Assembly: GCA_047971485.1 (NCBI GenBank)
Contig: JBKDZR010000017.1
Location: 1-57,774, forward strand
Length of the DNA stretch: 57,774 nucleotides
Direction: 5' to 3'
Source: JBKDZR01 sp047971485
GTDB lineage: Bacteria; Pseudomonadota; Alphaproteobacteria; Rhodobacterales; Rhodobacteraceae
Position 1 is the stretch's first letter; each line of letters begins with the position of its first letter. Shown piece after piece: positions 1-9,029 of the stretch. The translations under genes and the position numbers were made by a program. A model generated the notes under the pieces. That model did no database searches. It was not told the DNA's origin and was given only the letters and a program-made list of their open reading frames with translations.

Positions 1-182
1 TGTCATGACCACTGATGTTGCGAGGATAGGGTGTTGCCGGTCGGGGCCATGGGGTCCGATCTTGGGCGGGTCATAGTTGCACAAATAGATGACCAAGATG
101 CATGAATACCTCAAGTAATTGCGATTGTTCTAATCAATGGGAGTCGGCACATACAGGGTATGGAGAAGGAGCCGGTAATCAG
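1..182. other. Left edge, leader of the first operon
   Basis: No gene is recognisable here. The only clear signal is a purine-rich ribosome-binding sequence (GGAGAAGGA, 162-170) 12 nt before the ATG at 183. I could not identify a convincing promoter. The regulator of the downstream operon, if adjacent, lies outside the window. Confidence 0.4.
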
Positions 183-1811
183 ATGACCAGCGAGGGCGTG
201 ATCGGGGGACAGTGGGATTATGTGATCGTCGGGGGTGGGACGGCTGGCTGCGTTCTGGCCAATCGCTTGTCTGTAAACCCGAAAATCAAGGTTCTCTTGC
301 TTGAGGCCGGAGGATCGGACCGGACCATCCGCACCGAGATTCCGTTGCTGCTGTCCTATGCGTTGGGGCATCCGGCCTTCGACTGGGGATGGATCAGTCA
401 GCCTGAACCGCATCTCGATCAGCGCCGGTTGGCCCTGCCGCGTGGGCGTATCCTGGGGGGATCCTCTACGATTAACGGTATGGTTTATGTGCGCGGCCAT
501 GCGTTCGATTTCGATACCTGGCGGGATCTGGGCAATGACGGGTGGGGCTGGCGAGATGTGCTGCCGTACTTCATCCGCTCCGAGGCCGCGCAGGGGGCGC
601 CGCAGCCGGGCCATGGGCAGGCGGGGGAATGGGCGATTTCGGATCCCGGTGTGCGCTGGGATCCGCTGGATGCCTATATCGAGGCGGCGGTGGCCGCCGG
701 GATCCCCGCAACCGCAGATTACAATTCCGGCGAGAACGAAGGCGTCGCCTACTTCCGTGCTGCGGTCAAGAACGGCCGGCGGCAATCGACGGCCAAGGCC
801 TTTCTGCGCCCGGTGCGCAATCGGCCCAACCTGACGGTCTGGACCGGGGCCGAGGTTGCCCGGCTGATCGTCGAGGGGCGTGCCGTCACCGGGGTTGAAC
901 TGATCCATGGCGGGACCCGCAGGCGGGTGGGGGCAGCGCGCGAGGTGATCCTGTCGGCGGGGGCCTATGCATCGCCGGCGCTGCTTGAACGGTCCGGGAT
1001 CGGTGCCCCCGGGCGGCTGGGCCCGCTGGGGATCGGTGTGGTGCATGCCCTGCCCGGGGTGGGGGAAAACCTGCAGGACCACTGGCAGGTGCGCATTCAA
1101 CACAAGCTGCAGAATACGACCACGCTGAACCAATGGGTCAACAATTATGCCCTGCGGATGCTGATGGGTGCGCGCTATGTGTTGACCCGCACCGGGCCAC
1201 TGGCCGGGCCGCCGGCGTTGCTGGCGGCCTTTGCACGGACCCGGCCAGACCTTCCGGCACCGGATCTTCAGGTGCATGTGATGGCGGCCAGCTATGGCCG
1301 GGTCGGTGGTCCGATGGATCCGTTCTCGGGGATTACCTCATCGGTGTCTCTGTTGCGTCCAGACAGCCGGGGGACTGTGCATATCAAGTCGAAGAACGAC
1401 TTTGAACAGCCTGATATCAAGCATAAGTTTTTGGAATCTGGGGGCGATGCCGCGGCCGCGCAAGAGGCGGTGAACCTGATCCGCCGGATTGCGGCCCAGC
1501 CCCAGATGGCCCGCTACGCCCCCGAGGAAATCGCCCCGGGCCGGGCGGTGACCGGGACGGATGAGATCATGGATTACGTCCGTCAAGTGGCATCGACCAC
1601 CTTTCATCCAGTGGGGACCTGCAAGATGGGGCAAGATCCGATGGCCGTGGTCGCCCCGGATCTGCGGGTGCATGGGCTGACAGGGCTGCGTGTCGCCGAT
1701 GCCTCGATCATGCCGGTGATTACCTCGGGGAACACCGCCGCGCCGGTGGTGATGATCGCCGAGAAAGCCGCCGATCTTATTCTGGGCGTATCTCCGCCCC
1801 CCGCTGCCTGA
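183..1811 (+). CDS. GMC-family FAD oxidoreductase (choline/alcohol dehydrogenase-like)
   Basis: Predicted flavoenzyme oxidising an alcohol to an aldehyde, 542 aa, typical for the GMC family. The N-terminal Rossmann motif VGGGTAGC (residues 16-23) binds FAD. GMC signature 1 (GRILGGSSTINGMVY) and signature 2 (ILSAGAYASPALLERSGIG) are present. The C-terminal catalytic segment carries His475 (TTFHPVGTCKMG) and Asn517 (TSGNTAAP), the usual His/Asn pair. No signal peptide or membrane segment is seen, so it is probably cytoplasmic. The frame is open from an ATG at 102, but the ATG at 183 has the ribosome-binding site and begins just before the FAD fold. It is first in a co-directional set of four. 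The substrate cannot be read from sequence. Confidence 0.9.
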   Translation: MTSEGVIGGQWDYVIVGGGTAGCVLANRLSVNPKIKVLLLEAGGSDRTIRTEIPLLLSYALGHPAFDWGWISQPEPHLDQRRLALPRGRILGGSSTINGMVYVRGHAFDFDTWRDLGNDGWGWRDVLPYFIRSEAAQGAPQPGHGQAGEWAISDPGVRWDPLDAYIEAAVAAGIPATADYNSGENEGVAYFRAAVKNGRRQSTAKAFLRPVRNRPNLTVWTGAEVARLIVEGRAVTGVELIHGGTRRRVGAAREVILSAGAYASPALLERSGIGAPGRLGPLGIGVVHALPGVGENLQDHWQVRIQHKLQNTTTLNQWVNNYALRMLMGARYVLTRTGPLAGPPALLAAFARTRPDLPAPDLQVHVMAASYGRVGGPMDPFSGITSSVSLLRPDSRGTVHIKSKNDFEQPDIKHKFLESGGDAAAAQEAVNLIRRIAAQPQMARYAPEEIAPGRAVTGTDEIMDYVRQVASTTFHPVGTCKMGQDPMAVVAPDLRVHGLTGLRVADASIMPVITSGNTAAPVVMIAEKAADLILGVSPPPAA

Positions 1812-1831
1812 GTATTCGAGAGGAGAACACG

Positions 1832-3187
1832 ATGGCCACCACCATTCAGGAACCCGCGCGTGATATTGCGCTTTTCGGCGCATATGACGTGGTCGTTGCG
1901 GGCGGTGGCCCGGCCGGGATCGCGGCGGCGCTGGCGGCGGGCCGGACCGGGCGCAAGACCCTGCTGATTGAACGCTATGGCTTTCTTGGCGGGGCGGGCA
2001 CGGCAGCGGGGTTGTCGACCTTCTGTGGTCTGCACTCGGTTGTCTATGGCGAACATCGCCAGACCACCCATGGCCTGGTCGATGATCTGCTGGCGCGGAT
2101 GGAGAAGATGGACGGGCTGAACACCCCGCATCTGACCATTGGTGACCGGATCACCGCGCTATCCTATGATATCTCGGCCTACAAGATCGCGGCCGAGGAA
2201 CTGCTGGTCGAGGCGGGGGTGGAGATCCTTTATCACGCCTTCGTGTCGGCGCTGGTGATGACGGATCCAGCCCAGATCGGCGCGCTGTTCGTGGAAACCA
2301 AGGAGGGCCGGTTTGCCGTCACCGCGAAGATCTTCGTCGATGGTACGGGGGATGGTGATCTGGCCGCCTGGTCCGGTGCCCCGTTCGAATTGGGCGATGG
2401 CGCGGGGGGCATGCTCTATCCCACGACGATGTATCGCATTTCCGGGGTGAACCCGGAAAAGGCCGGTGATGCCTGGAACAGGATCCCCCGCCTGATGGAG
2501 GACGCCGAGGCCAAGGGCCGCACCTTCCCGCGCAAGAAGCCCATCGTGCGCCCCCAGCGCAACCCGATTGAATGGCGCGCCAACCTGACCCAGATCCGTA
2601 ATCCCGATGGCAGCGCCGTTTCCGGGATCAAGGCCCGCGAGATGAGCCATGGCGAGATCGAGGGCCGCCGCCAGTGCTGGGACACCTTCGCCTTCATCAA
2701 GGAGGTCACCCCCGGTTTCGACGATGCCTATATCGTGGAAATCGCCCCCCAGATCGGCATCCGTGAAACCCGGCGGATCATCGGGGAACACGTTCTGTCG
2801 GAAGAGGAAATCCTTGGCTGTGCCGATTTCGAGGACAGCATTGGCGTCAACGGTTGGCCGGTTGAGGCGCATATCTCGGGCGATGTGAAATTCGTCTTCG
2901 CCCCGGACGGCACGCGCGGCTACAACCAGATCCCCTACCGGATCATCCTGCCGCAGAAGGTGGACAACCTGCTGGTGGTGGGGCGGTGTGCCTCGATGAC
3001 CCACGAAGGGCAAAGCTCGGCCCGGGTGTCGGGGGCGTGTTTCTCCATGGGGCAGGCCGCCGGTGTGGCCGCTGATATGGCCATTGCCGAAGGGATCCGG
3101 CCGCGCGATGTGAATGTAACGAAACTTCAGGAACGCCTGGTCGCTGATGGCGTGTTCCTGGGTGACAAGGCAGAGGTGCCAGCATGA
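1832..3187 (+). CDS. FAD-dependent oxidoreductase
   Basis: 451-aa flavoprotein. FAD-binding motif VVVAGGGPAGIAAAL lies near residues 20-34, followed by the adenosine-contacting acidic strand LLIERYGFLGG. A second nucleotide-contact stretch, KIFVDGTGDGDLA, lies mid-protein. The C-terminal part NLLVVGRCASMTHEGQSSARV...MGQAAGVAA is typical of the FAD_oxidored family in which a FAD domain is interrupted by a substrate domain. A good ribosome-binding site (GAGAGGAG) precedes the start, 20 nt after the GMC gene stop. Its stop overlaps the start of the dehydratase gene by 4 nt, so these two are translationally coupled. The reaction is unknown; from context I infer oxidation of a C-OH or C-H bond in the same pathway. 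Confidence 0.8.
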   Translation: MATTIQEPARDIALFGAYDVVVAGGGPAGIAAALAAGRTGRKTLLIERYGFLGGAGTAAGLSTFCGLHSVVYGEHRQTTHGLVDDLLARMEKMDGLNTPHLTIGDRITALSYDISAYKIAAEELLVEAGVEILYHAFVSALVMTDPAQIGALFVETKEGRFAVTAKIFVDGTGDGDLAAWSGAPFELGDGAGGMLYPTTMYRISGVNPEKAGDAWNRIPRLMEDAEAKGRTFPRKKPIVRPQRNPIEWRANLTQIRNPDGSAVSGIKAREMSHGEIEGRRQCWDTFAFIKEVTPGFDDAYIVEIAPQIGIRETRRIIGEHVLSEEEILGCADFEDSIGVNGWPVEAHISGDVKFVFAPDGTRGYNQIPYRIILPQKVDNLLVVGRCASMTHEGQSSARVSGACFSMGQAAGVAADMAIAEGIRPRDVNVTKLQERLVADGVFLGDKAEVPA

Positions 3188-4875
3188 CCCGACAACTGCG
3201 ATCCAACCTGCAACCGGGTAGCGCCCTTTGGGCGGGCCGTCGCGCCCAGTGGAAGGCCCTCGGGCTAAGCGATGAGGATATCGAAAAGCCGAAGATTGCC
3301 GTGGTCAATTCCTCGTCGGAACTGGCGATCTGCTTTTCCCATCTCGATGGCGTGGCCGCCGAGGTGAAAAAGGCCATTCGCGCCGCCGGGGCTGTGCCCT
3401 TCGAGGTGCGCACCACGGCACCGTCGGATTTCATCACCTCGGCTGGCTATACCGGCGCCTATATCCTGCCTTCGCGGGATCTGATCGCCCATGACATCGA
3501 GGCCCAGGTCGAGGGCGCGCTGCTGGACGGGATGATCTGTCTGGCGTCCTGCGACAAGACCTCGCCGGGGCAGATGATGGCGGCGGGACGGCTGAACATC
3601 CCCACGATCATCGCCATTTGCGGCTATCAGGCGGCGGGCGACTGGAAGGGCGAATATGTCGATATCGAGGAGGTCTTCCTGAAATCGGCCCATGTGGCGG
3701 CGGGCAAGATGACGGTGACGGAACTGTCGCATATGGCCGATAATGCCATCCGCTCGCCGGGGGTGTGTGCGGGGATGGGCACGGCCAATTCCATGCATGT
3801 GGTGACCGAGGCCCTGGGCATGTGCCTGCCCGGATCCGCCCCGGTGCGGGCCGACAGCGCCAAGATGCTGAACTTCGCCCGCGCTGCCGGCAAGCGGATC
3901 GTCGAGATGGTGGACGAGGATCTGAAACCCCGCGATATCCTGACGCCTGAGGCGATCGAGAACGCGGTGAAGATGGTGCTGGCGGTGTCCGGGTCGATCA
4001 ACTGCGTGAAACACCTGCGCGGCATCGCGGTTGAGGCTGGGCTGGATGTGGATGTGATCGGCCTGTTCGCCAAGCATGCCGCCAATGTGCCGCTGTTGAC
4101 AGATGTGCGCCCCAACGGCCCCACTGTCACCGAGGAGTTTGAGATGGCCGGCGGGGCGCGTGGTATCCTCAAGCGGCTGGAGAAGAATCTGCACAAGGGC
4201 GCGATGACGGTGACGGGCCGCACCCTGGGCGATGAACTGGCCGAGGCCCCGGTGCCGCCGGCGGACAGCAAGATCCGCACCCTGGAGGCCCCGGTCTCGA
4301 CCCGGCCGACGATCAACATCGTGCGCGGCTCATTACTGCCCGGTGGCGGGATCATCCGGCTGGGGGGGCAGGGCGAGCGCAAGCTGACCCATACCGGCCC
4401 GGCGCGCATCTATCATTCCCGGGATGAGGCCCTGGCCGCAATCAAGGCCGATGAGGTCAAGAAAGGCGATGTGCTGGTTCTGCGCGGTCTGGGTGTCAAG
4501 GGCGGCCCGGGCATGGCGCTGACCTCGGCGGTGGTCTTCGCGCTGGACGGTGTCGGCCTGATCGAGGACGTTCCCGTGATCACCGAGGGGCAGGTTTCGG
4601 GGCTGGTCAATACCGGGCTGGTCGTCGGTGAGGCCTCGCCTGAGGCGGCGGCCGGTGGCCCCATGACCCTGCTGGAAAACGGCGATGAGATCACCATTGA
4701 TGTCACCAAGGGTACCGTCGATCTGAATGTCCCGGCCGAGGTTCTGGCCAAGCGCACCACGATCCCGGAACAGTTCGGTCAACCGACGCCGGCTGGCTGG
4801 CTGGATGTGTATCGCCGCACCGTTGGTCCGGTGCATGAGGGCGCGGTGATGACCCAGCCCAAGAGGCTTGCCTGA
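3184..4875 (+). CDS. IlvD/Edd family dehydratase
   Basis: 563-aa member of the dihydroxy-acid/6-phosphogluconate dehydratase family, Fe-S enzymes that dehydrate 2,3-dihydroxy acids or sugar acids to 2-keto-3-deoxy acids. The family motif CLASCDKTSPGQMMAAGRL is present, with a second conserved Cys in GVCAGMGTANSMH and a third in SINCVKHLRG. The C-terminal small domain ends in LNVPAEVLAKR. Being coupled to an oxidoreductase and followed by an aldehyde dehydrogenase, it is more likely a catabolic sugar-acid or polyol-acid dehydratase than biosynthetic IlvD. Start ATG at 3184 overlaps the preceding stop (ATGA). Whether the cluster is 2Fe-2S or 4Fe-4S is not decidable here. Confidence 0.88.
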   Translation: MTRQLRSNLQPGSALWAGRRAQWKALGLSDEDIEKPKIAVVNSSSELAICFSHLDGVAAEVKKAIRAAGAVPFEVRTTAPSDFITSAGYTGAYILPSRDLIAHDIEAQVEGALLDGMICLASCDKTSPGQMMAAGRLNIPTIIAICGYQAAGDWKGEYVDIEEVFLKSAHVAAGKMTVTELSHMADNAIRSPGVCAGMGTANSMHVVTEALGMCLPGSAPVRADSAKMLNFARAAGKRIVEMVDEDLKPRDILTPEAIENAVKMVLAVSGSINCVKHLRGIAVEAGLDVDVIGLFAKHAANVPLLTDVRPNGPTVTEEFEMAGGARGILKRLEKNLHKGAMTVTGRTLGDELAEAPVPPADSKIRTLEAPVSTRPTINIVRGSLLPGGGIIRLGGQGERKLTHTGPARIYHSRDEALAAIKADEVKKGDVLVLRGLGVKGGPGMALTSAVVFALDGVGLIEDVPVITEGQVSGLVNTGLVVGEASPEAAAGGPMTLLENGDEITIDVTKGTVDLNVPAEVLAKRTTIPEQFGQPTPAGWLDVYRRTVGPVHEGAVMTQPKRLA

Positions 4876-4887
4876 GGAGGGGCTGAG

Positions 4888-6369
4888 ATGGACGGAACGA
4901 AACCAACCTCTGCGCTGCTGGACCGCGATTGCCAGCGCCATTTCATTGATGGCCAATGGGTGGATGGGGCCGAAGGCTTTGACACCTACAACCCCTCAAC
5001 TGGTCAGGTGCTCAGCCGTCTGGCGCGGGGCACGGCCGAGGATGCCGATCGCGCGGTGCGCGCTGCTCAGGCCGCCTTTGAAGGCCCCTGGTCACGGATG
5101 ACGCCCAGTGACCGGCAGGCGATCATGCTGCGCTTTGCCGATCTGATCGAGGAAAATATCGAGGAACTGGTGGTTCTCGATACGCTGGAAATGGGCGCGC
5201 CGGTGGCTCGGTTGCCGATCATGAAGGCGCGCTCGCCCGGGGTAATCCGCTATTATGCCGCTCTGGCCCGTACGATCCGGGGGGAAACCATCCGCGCCTC
5301 AGCTGGCCCGGATGTGTTCACCTATACGGAACGTGAACCCGTGGGGGTCGTTGCCGCGATTATCCCGTGGAACGCGCCCATGCCCTCGGCACTGATCAAG
5401 ATCGGGCCGGTGCTGGCCACGGGTTGCACCATGGTGATGAAACCGTCCGAGGATGCATCCTTGTCGATCATCCGGCTGGTGGAACTGCTGGAAGAGGCCG
5501 GGCTGCCCAAGGGGGTGGTCAATCTGATCACGGGCTATGGGGTCGAGGTGGGCGCCGCGCTGGCCAATCATCCCGGTGTCGACAAGATCGCCTTTACCGG
5601 GTCGACGATGACCGGGCGGTTGATGATCGAGGCGTCGAAATCCACCTTCAAGCGCCTGTCGCTGGAACTGGGGGGCAAATCGCCGGATATCCTGTTCGCC
5701 GATGCCGATCTGGACAAGGCGGTGCCGGGTGCGGCCATGGCGGTGTTTGCCAATTCGGGGCAGATCTGTTCCTCGGGCACACGCCTGTTCGTGCACAAGT
5801 CCATCGCCGGCGAGGTCGAGGAACGGCTGGCGGCCTTTACCCGGACCCTCAAGGTGGGGCAGGGGATGGATCCCGCCACCCAGCTTGGTCCCATCGCGTC
5901 TGAACGGCAGATGACCAAAGTGCTGGGCTATCTTGACAGCGCCCGGACCGAGGGGGCCACGGCGGCCGCTGGTGGCACGCGCCTGACCGATGGCGGGCGC
6001 GCGGATGGCTATTTCGTCGCCCCCACGGTGCTGGCCAATGTCGCCGATGGGATGACCGTCGCACGCGAGAAAATCTTCGGCCCGGTCCTGTCCATGCTGA
6101 CCTTCGAGGATGAGGCCGAGGTCATCGCCCGCGCCAATGCCACCGACTATGGCCTGGGCGGGGGGGTCTGGACGCGGGATCTGGGCCGTGCCCATCGCGT
6201 GTCACGCCGGCTGCGCACCGGAACGGTCTGGGTCAATACTTATGGGCTGATGGATCCCTCGGTGCCCATGGGCGGCTTTGGGGCCTCGGGGGTGGGCCGT
6301 GAATACGGGGCCGAGCATATCCACGAATACATGGAAACCCGGTCGGTCTGGATCAACGCGGCAGAGTGA
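4888..6369 (+). CDS. NAD(P)-dependent aldehyde dehydrogenase
   Basis: 493-aa ALDH superfamily enzyme oxidising an aldehyde to a carboxylate. Catalytic Glu260 lies in LELGGKSP and catalytic Cys294 in NSGQICSSGTRL. The nucleotide-binding region IIPWNAPMPSALIKIGPVLATG and the C-terminal FGASGVGREYG motif are present. A strong ribosome-binding sequence (GAGGAGGGG) lies immediately before the ATG, 12 nt after the dehydratase stop. It is the last gene of the operon and would act on the aldehyde produced by the GMC enzyme or by a downstream lyase. It is followed directly by a dispersed repeat copy. Confidence 0.92.
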   Translation: MDGTKPTSALLDRDCQRHFIDGQWVDGAEGFDTYNPSTGQVLSRLARGTAEDADRAVRAAQAAFEGPWSRMTPSDRQAIMLRFADLIEENIEELVVLDTLEMGAPVARLPIMKARSPGVIRYYAALARTIRGETIRASAGPDVFTYTEREPVGVVAAIIPWNAPMPSALIKIGPVLATGCTMVMKPSEDASLSIIRLVELLEEAGLPKGVVNLITGYGVEVGAALANHPGVDKIAFTGSTMTGRLMIEASKSTFKRLSLELGGKSPDILFADADLDKAVPGAAMAVFANSGQICSSGTRLFVHKSIAGEVEERLAAFTRTLKVGQGMDPATQLGPIASERQMTKVLGYLDSARTEGATAAAGGTRLTDGGRADGYFVAPTVLANVADGMTVAREKIFGPVLSMLTFEDEAEVIARANATDYGLGGGVWTRDLGRAHRVSRRLRTGTVWVNTYGLMDPSVPMGGFGASGVGREYGAEHIHEYMETRSVWINAAE

Positions 6370-6375
6370 CCCCAG

Positions 6376-6607
6376 GGCCGCTTTGAGGCCTTGTTGACCT
6401 TAGCCACCAGCCGCGCCAGCGCCGAATCGGGGGCTGGCGCATCTGCCCTATGAACGGTGCGTTTTATGGTGGCCGTGGTAGCAAAACCCCAGAGCATTGC
6501 GCTAACGGTGGCCGAGCGCCAGACCGGTGGGCCGCCCCAGTGATGGCGCGGCGCCCGTTCCGGGCTTGTCCCGCGCCGAGGGGATGAACGACCGCTTCGT
6601 CCGCAAA
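6376..6607 (-). repeat. Dispersed intergenic repeat, copy A
   Basis: This fills most of the 329-nt gap between the aldehyde dehydrogenase gene and priA. Read on the minus strand, 6514-6607 matches 57644-57737 of the plus strand at 92 of 94 positions with no gap. The block CGGCCCACCGGTCTGGCGCT (minus strand, 6515-6534) is exact in copies A, B and D. A second exact block (minus strand, 6428-6443) matches 14936-14951 in copy B at nearly the same distance (71 versus 72 nt). Element ends are estimates. No open frame of credible length is conserved between copies, so I treat it as a non-coding or decayed element. Confidence 0.8.
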
Positions 6608-6698
6608 ACAGTCGTTCAAGCCGGATCCGAGGCATGATCGGAACAGGCCCCGCACGGCGCCGCTTTTCAGGCCGGGTTGGGCGCGTTAGGACAGAACC

Positions 6699-8891
6699 AT
6701 GACGCCCCATGACTTCCCCCCCGGTGTAGAAATCGCTGTTCTTGGTACCCAGGCCGGGCCGGGGCTGCTGGACTATCTGGCGCCGGACGGGGGCTGTTCC
6801 ACAGGGGATCTTGTCGAGGTGCCGTTGGGGCCGCGCCGGGTGATCGGGGTGGTCTGGGGGGCGGGCAGCGGCAGTTTCGACCGCGCCCGCCTGCGCCCCG
6901 TGCGCCGGCGGCTGGATGCCCCGCCCCTGGATGAGGCGATGCGCCGCTTTCTGCAACGCGCGGCCGAGTACACGCTGACCCCCTTGCCGGCGATGTTGCG
7001 TCTGGCGATGCGGGCCCCGGGGCTTGGTGAGGGGCCGGCCCTGCGTCGTTTCTATCGCCGGGGGCCGGGCGAGCCCACGCGGATGACGGATGCCCGCCAG
7101 CGCGCCCTGGATGCCGCCGAGGCAGCGGGCAGCGATGGGCGCACCCCCGCTGATCTGGCGCGCGAGGCCGGGGTTTCCGCCTCGGTTCTCAAGGGGTTGG
7201 TGGCCTGTGGCGCCCTGGATGAGATCAGCCGCCCCCGCGATCTGCCCTATCCTCGGCTGGATGCCGCCCGCCCCGGCAAGCCCCTGACCGGCGATCAGGC
7301 GGCAGCGGCGGCAGCCCTGCGCCAGGCGGTGGTCTCGGGCGCCTATGGTACGACATTGCTGCAGGGCGTGACCGGATCGGGCAAGACCGAGGTCTATCTG
7401 GAAGCGGTGGCCGAGTGTCTGGCCCAAGGCCGTCAGGCGCTGGTCCTGCTGCCCGAGATTGCGCTGAGTGCCGATTTCCTGGCCCGGGTTGAGGCGCGTT
7501 TCGGTGCCCAGCCGGCCGAATGGCACCACGGCATCAGCCAGACCGAGCGCCGCCGCTGCTGGTACATGACGGGCAACGGGGGGGCACAGCTGGTGGTGGG
7601 TGCACGATCGGCCCTGTTCCTGCCGTTTCGTGATCTGGGGTTGATCGTCGTCGACGAAGAACACGACAGCTCCTACAAACAGGAAGAGGGTGTGCTTTAC
7701 AGCGCCCGGGACATGGCCGTGCTGCGGGCCTCGATCTGTGGGGGGCAGGTGGTGCTGGCCTCGGCGACACCGTCGCTGGAAAGCTGGGTCAACGCCGAAA
7801 GCGGTAAGTACACCCGGCTGGTTCTGGCCTCGCGGTTTGGCCCGGCCGTGATGCCCGATGTGCAGGCCATCGACATGCGGGCCGAGGATCTGCCCAAGGA
7901 CAGCTGGATCTCGCCACGACTGGCCGGTGAGGTCCGGCAACGGCTGGAGAAGGGGGAACAGGCGCTCTTGTTCCTGAACCGGCGGGGCTATGCGCCGGTC
8001 ACGCTGTGCCGGGCCTGTGGCCAGCAGGTGGGCTGCCATCAATGCGATGCGCGGATGGTTGAGCACCGGGCCCAGAGGCGGCTGGTCTGCCACCAATGCG
8101 GCGAAACCAGCCCGATCCCCACGGTTTGCCCGTCCTGCGGGGCCGAGGGCAAACTGGCCGCTGTTGGCCCCGGCGTGGAGCGCCTGGCAGAAGAGGCCGC
8201 CCGCACCTTCCCCGGCAGCCGCATTGCCGTGCTGTCCTCGGATCTGTTCGGCACGGCACGGGAGTTGAAGGATCAGATCAGCGCCATCGCGGCAGGCGAG
8301 GCCGATCTGATCATCGGCACGCAACTGGTGGCCAAGGGGCACAACTTTCCGCTGCTGACACTGGTGGGTGTGATCGACGCCGATCTGGGGCTGCAGGGAT
8401 CAGACCTGCGGGCGGCGGAAAAGACCTTTCAGTTGATGCGCCAGGTTGCCGGGCGGGCCGGGCGCGCCGATCGCCCCGGTCTGGCGCTTCTGCAAACCTT
8501 TCAGCCCGAGCACCCGGTGATCCGCGCCATCCTGTCCGGCGATGAGGAAGCGTTCTGGCGGGCCGAGGCCCAGGACCGCCGGGCCCTGGGTATGCCGCCT
8601 TTCGGGCGCATGGCCGGCATCGTGATCTCCGCGCCCGACGAACGCCAGGCTTTTGATCTGGGCACCGCCCTGGCCCGCAACACCGCCCCGCTGGAGGCCG
8701 TGGGTGCCCAGGTCTTCGGCCCGGCCCCGGCCCCCATCGCCCGCGTGCGGGGGCGCTTCCGGGTGCGGATGCTGATCCGGGCCGCGCGCGGTGTTCCCTT
8801 GCAGGCGGCCCTCGCACAATGGGCCGGACAATTTCCCGTCAAGGGACAGCTGCGCCTGTCCATTGACATCGACCCGCAGAGCTTCCTTTGA
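6699..8891 (+). CDS. priA: Primosomal protein N' (replication restart helicase PriA)
   Basis: 730-aa superfamily 2 DNA helicase that reloads the replisome at stalled forks. Walker A is GVTGSGKTE (about residues 223-231) and the Walker B/DEAH-type box is DEEH at 319-322. A zinc-binding region from about residue 437 contains paired cysteines (CRAC, CHQC, CHQC, CPSC). The helicase C-terminal part contains IIGTQLVAKGHNFP and QVAGRAGRA. The N-terminal 3'-end-binding domain is present and the length is normal. It is a single gene preceded by repeat copy A, so its promoter must lie within or beside the repeat. Confidence 0.96.
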   Translation: MTPHDFPPGVEIAVLGTQAGPGLLDYLAPDGGCSTGDLVEVPLGPRRVIGVVWGAGSGSFDRARLRPVRRRLDAPPLDEAMRRFLQRAAEYTLTPLPAMLRLAMRAPGLGEGPALRRFYRRGPGEPTRMTDARQRALDAAEAAGSDGRTPADLAREAGVSASVLKGLVACGALDEISRPRDLPYPRLDAARPGKPLTGDQAAAAAALRQAVVSGAYGTTLLQGVTGSGKTEVYLEAVAECLAQGRQALVLLPEIALSADFLARVEARFGAQPAEWHHGISQTERRRCWYMTGNGGAQLVVGARSALFLPFRDLGLIVVDEEHDSSYKQEEGVLYSARDMAVLRASICGGQVVLASATPSLESWVNAESGKYTRLVLASRFGPAVMPDVQAIDMRAEDLPKDSWISPRLAGEVRQRLEKGEQALLFLNRRGYAPVTLCRACGQQVGCHQCDARMVEHRAQRRLVCHQCGETSPIPTVCPSCGAEGKLAAVGPGVERLAEEAARTFPGSRIAVLSSDLFGTARELKDQISAIAAGEADLIIGTQLVAKGHNFPLLTLVGVIDADLGLQGSDLRAAEKTFQLMRQVAGRAGRADRPGLALLQTFQPEHPVIRAILSGDEEAFWRAEAQDRRALGMPPFGRMAGIVISAPDERQAFDLGTALARNTAPLEAVGAQVFGPAPAPIARVRGRFRVRMLIRAARGVPLQAALAQWAGQFPVKGQLRLSIDIDPQSFL

Positions 8892-9029
8892 TGTTATTTG
8901 TCCTGTGGTTGATCGCTGGGTTCGATCGTGCGATGCCGCCCGGCTCTGTGCGGATCTTCAAGGGTGCCTGTGCGGGCACAGAACGTATTTCCCCTCGCCT
9001 TGCCACGGCCATCCGCCTATAGCGTTGGC
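8892..9029. other. priA to MFS-transporter intergenic region
   Basis: 138 nt without a recognisable gene. The transporter frame extends upstream to 8928, but the extra 34 residues are arginine/proline-rich and do not resemble a transporter N terminus. Confidence 0.4.

Noticed and set aside
183..6369. Sulfoquinovose or standard Entner-Doudoroff assignment for the first operon
   Set aside because: No lactonase, sugar dehydrogenase of the SDR type or KDG/KDSG aldolase gene is present; the dehydratase and ALDH alone do not justify it.
6498..6509. 12-nt match TTGCGCTAACGG shared with the zwf operator region
   Set aside because: Matches of this length are expected by chance many times in a window of this size; no symmetric extension at this site.
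6240..8342. 700-codon minus-strand frame opposite priA
   Set aside because: PriA motifs on the plus strand are complete; the antisense product is low-complexity Gly/Arg/Pro/His.
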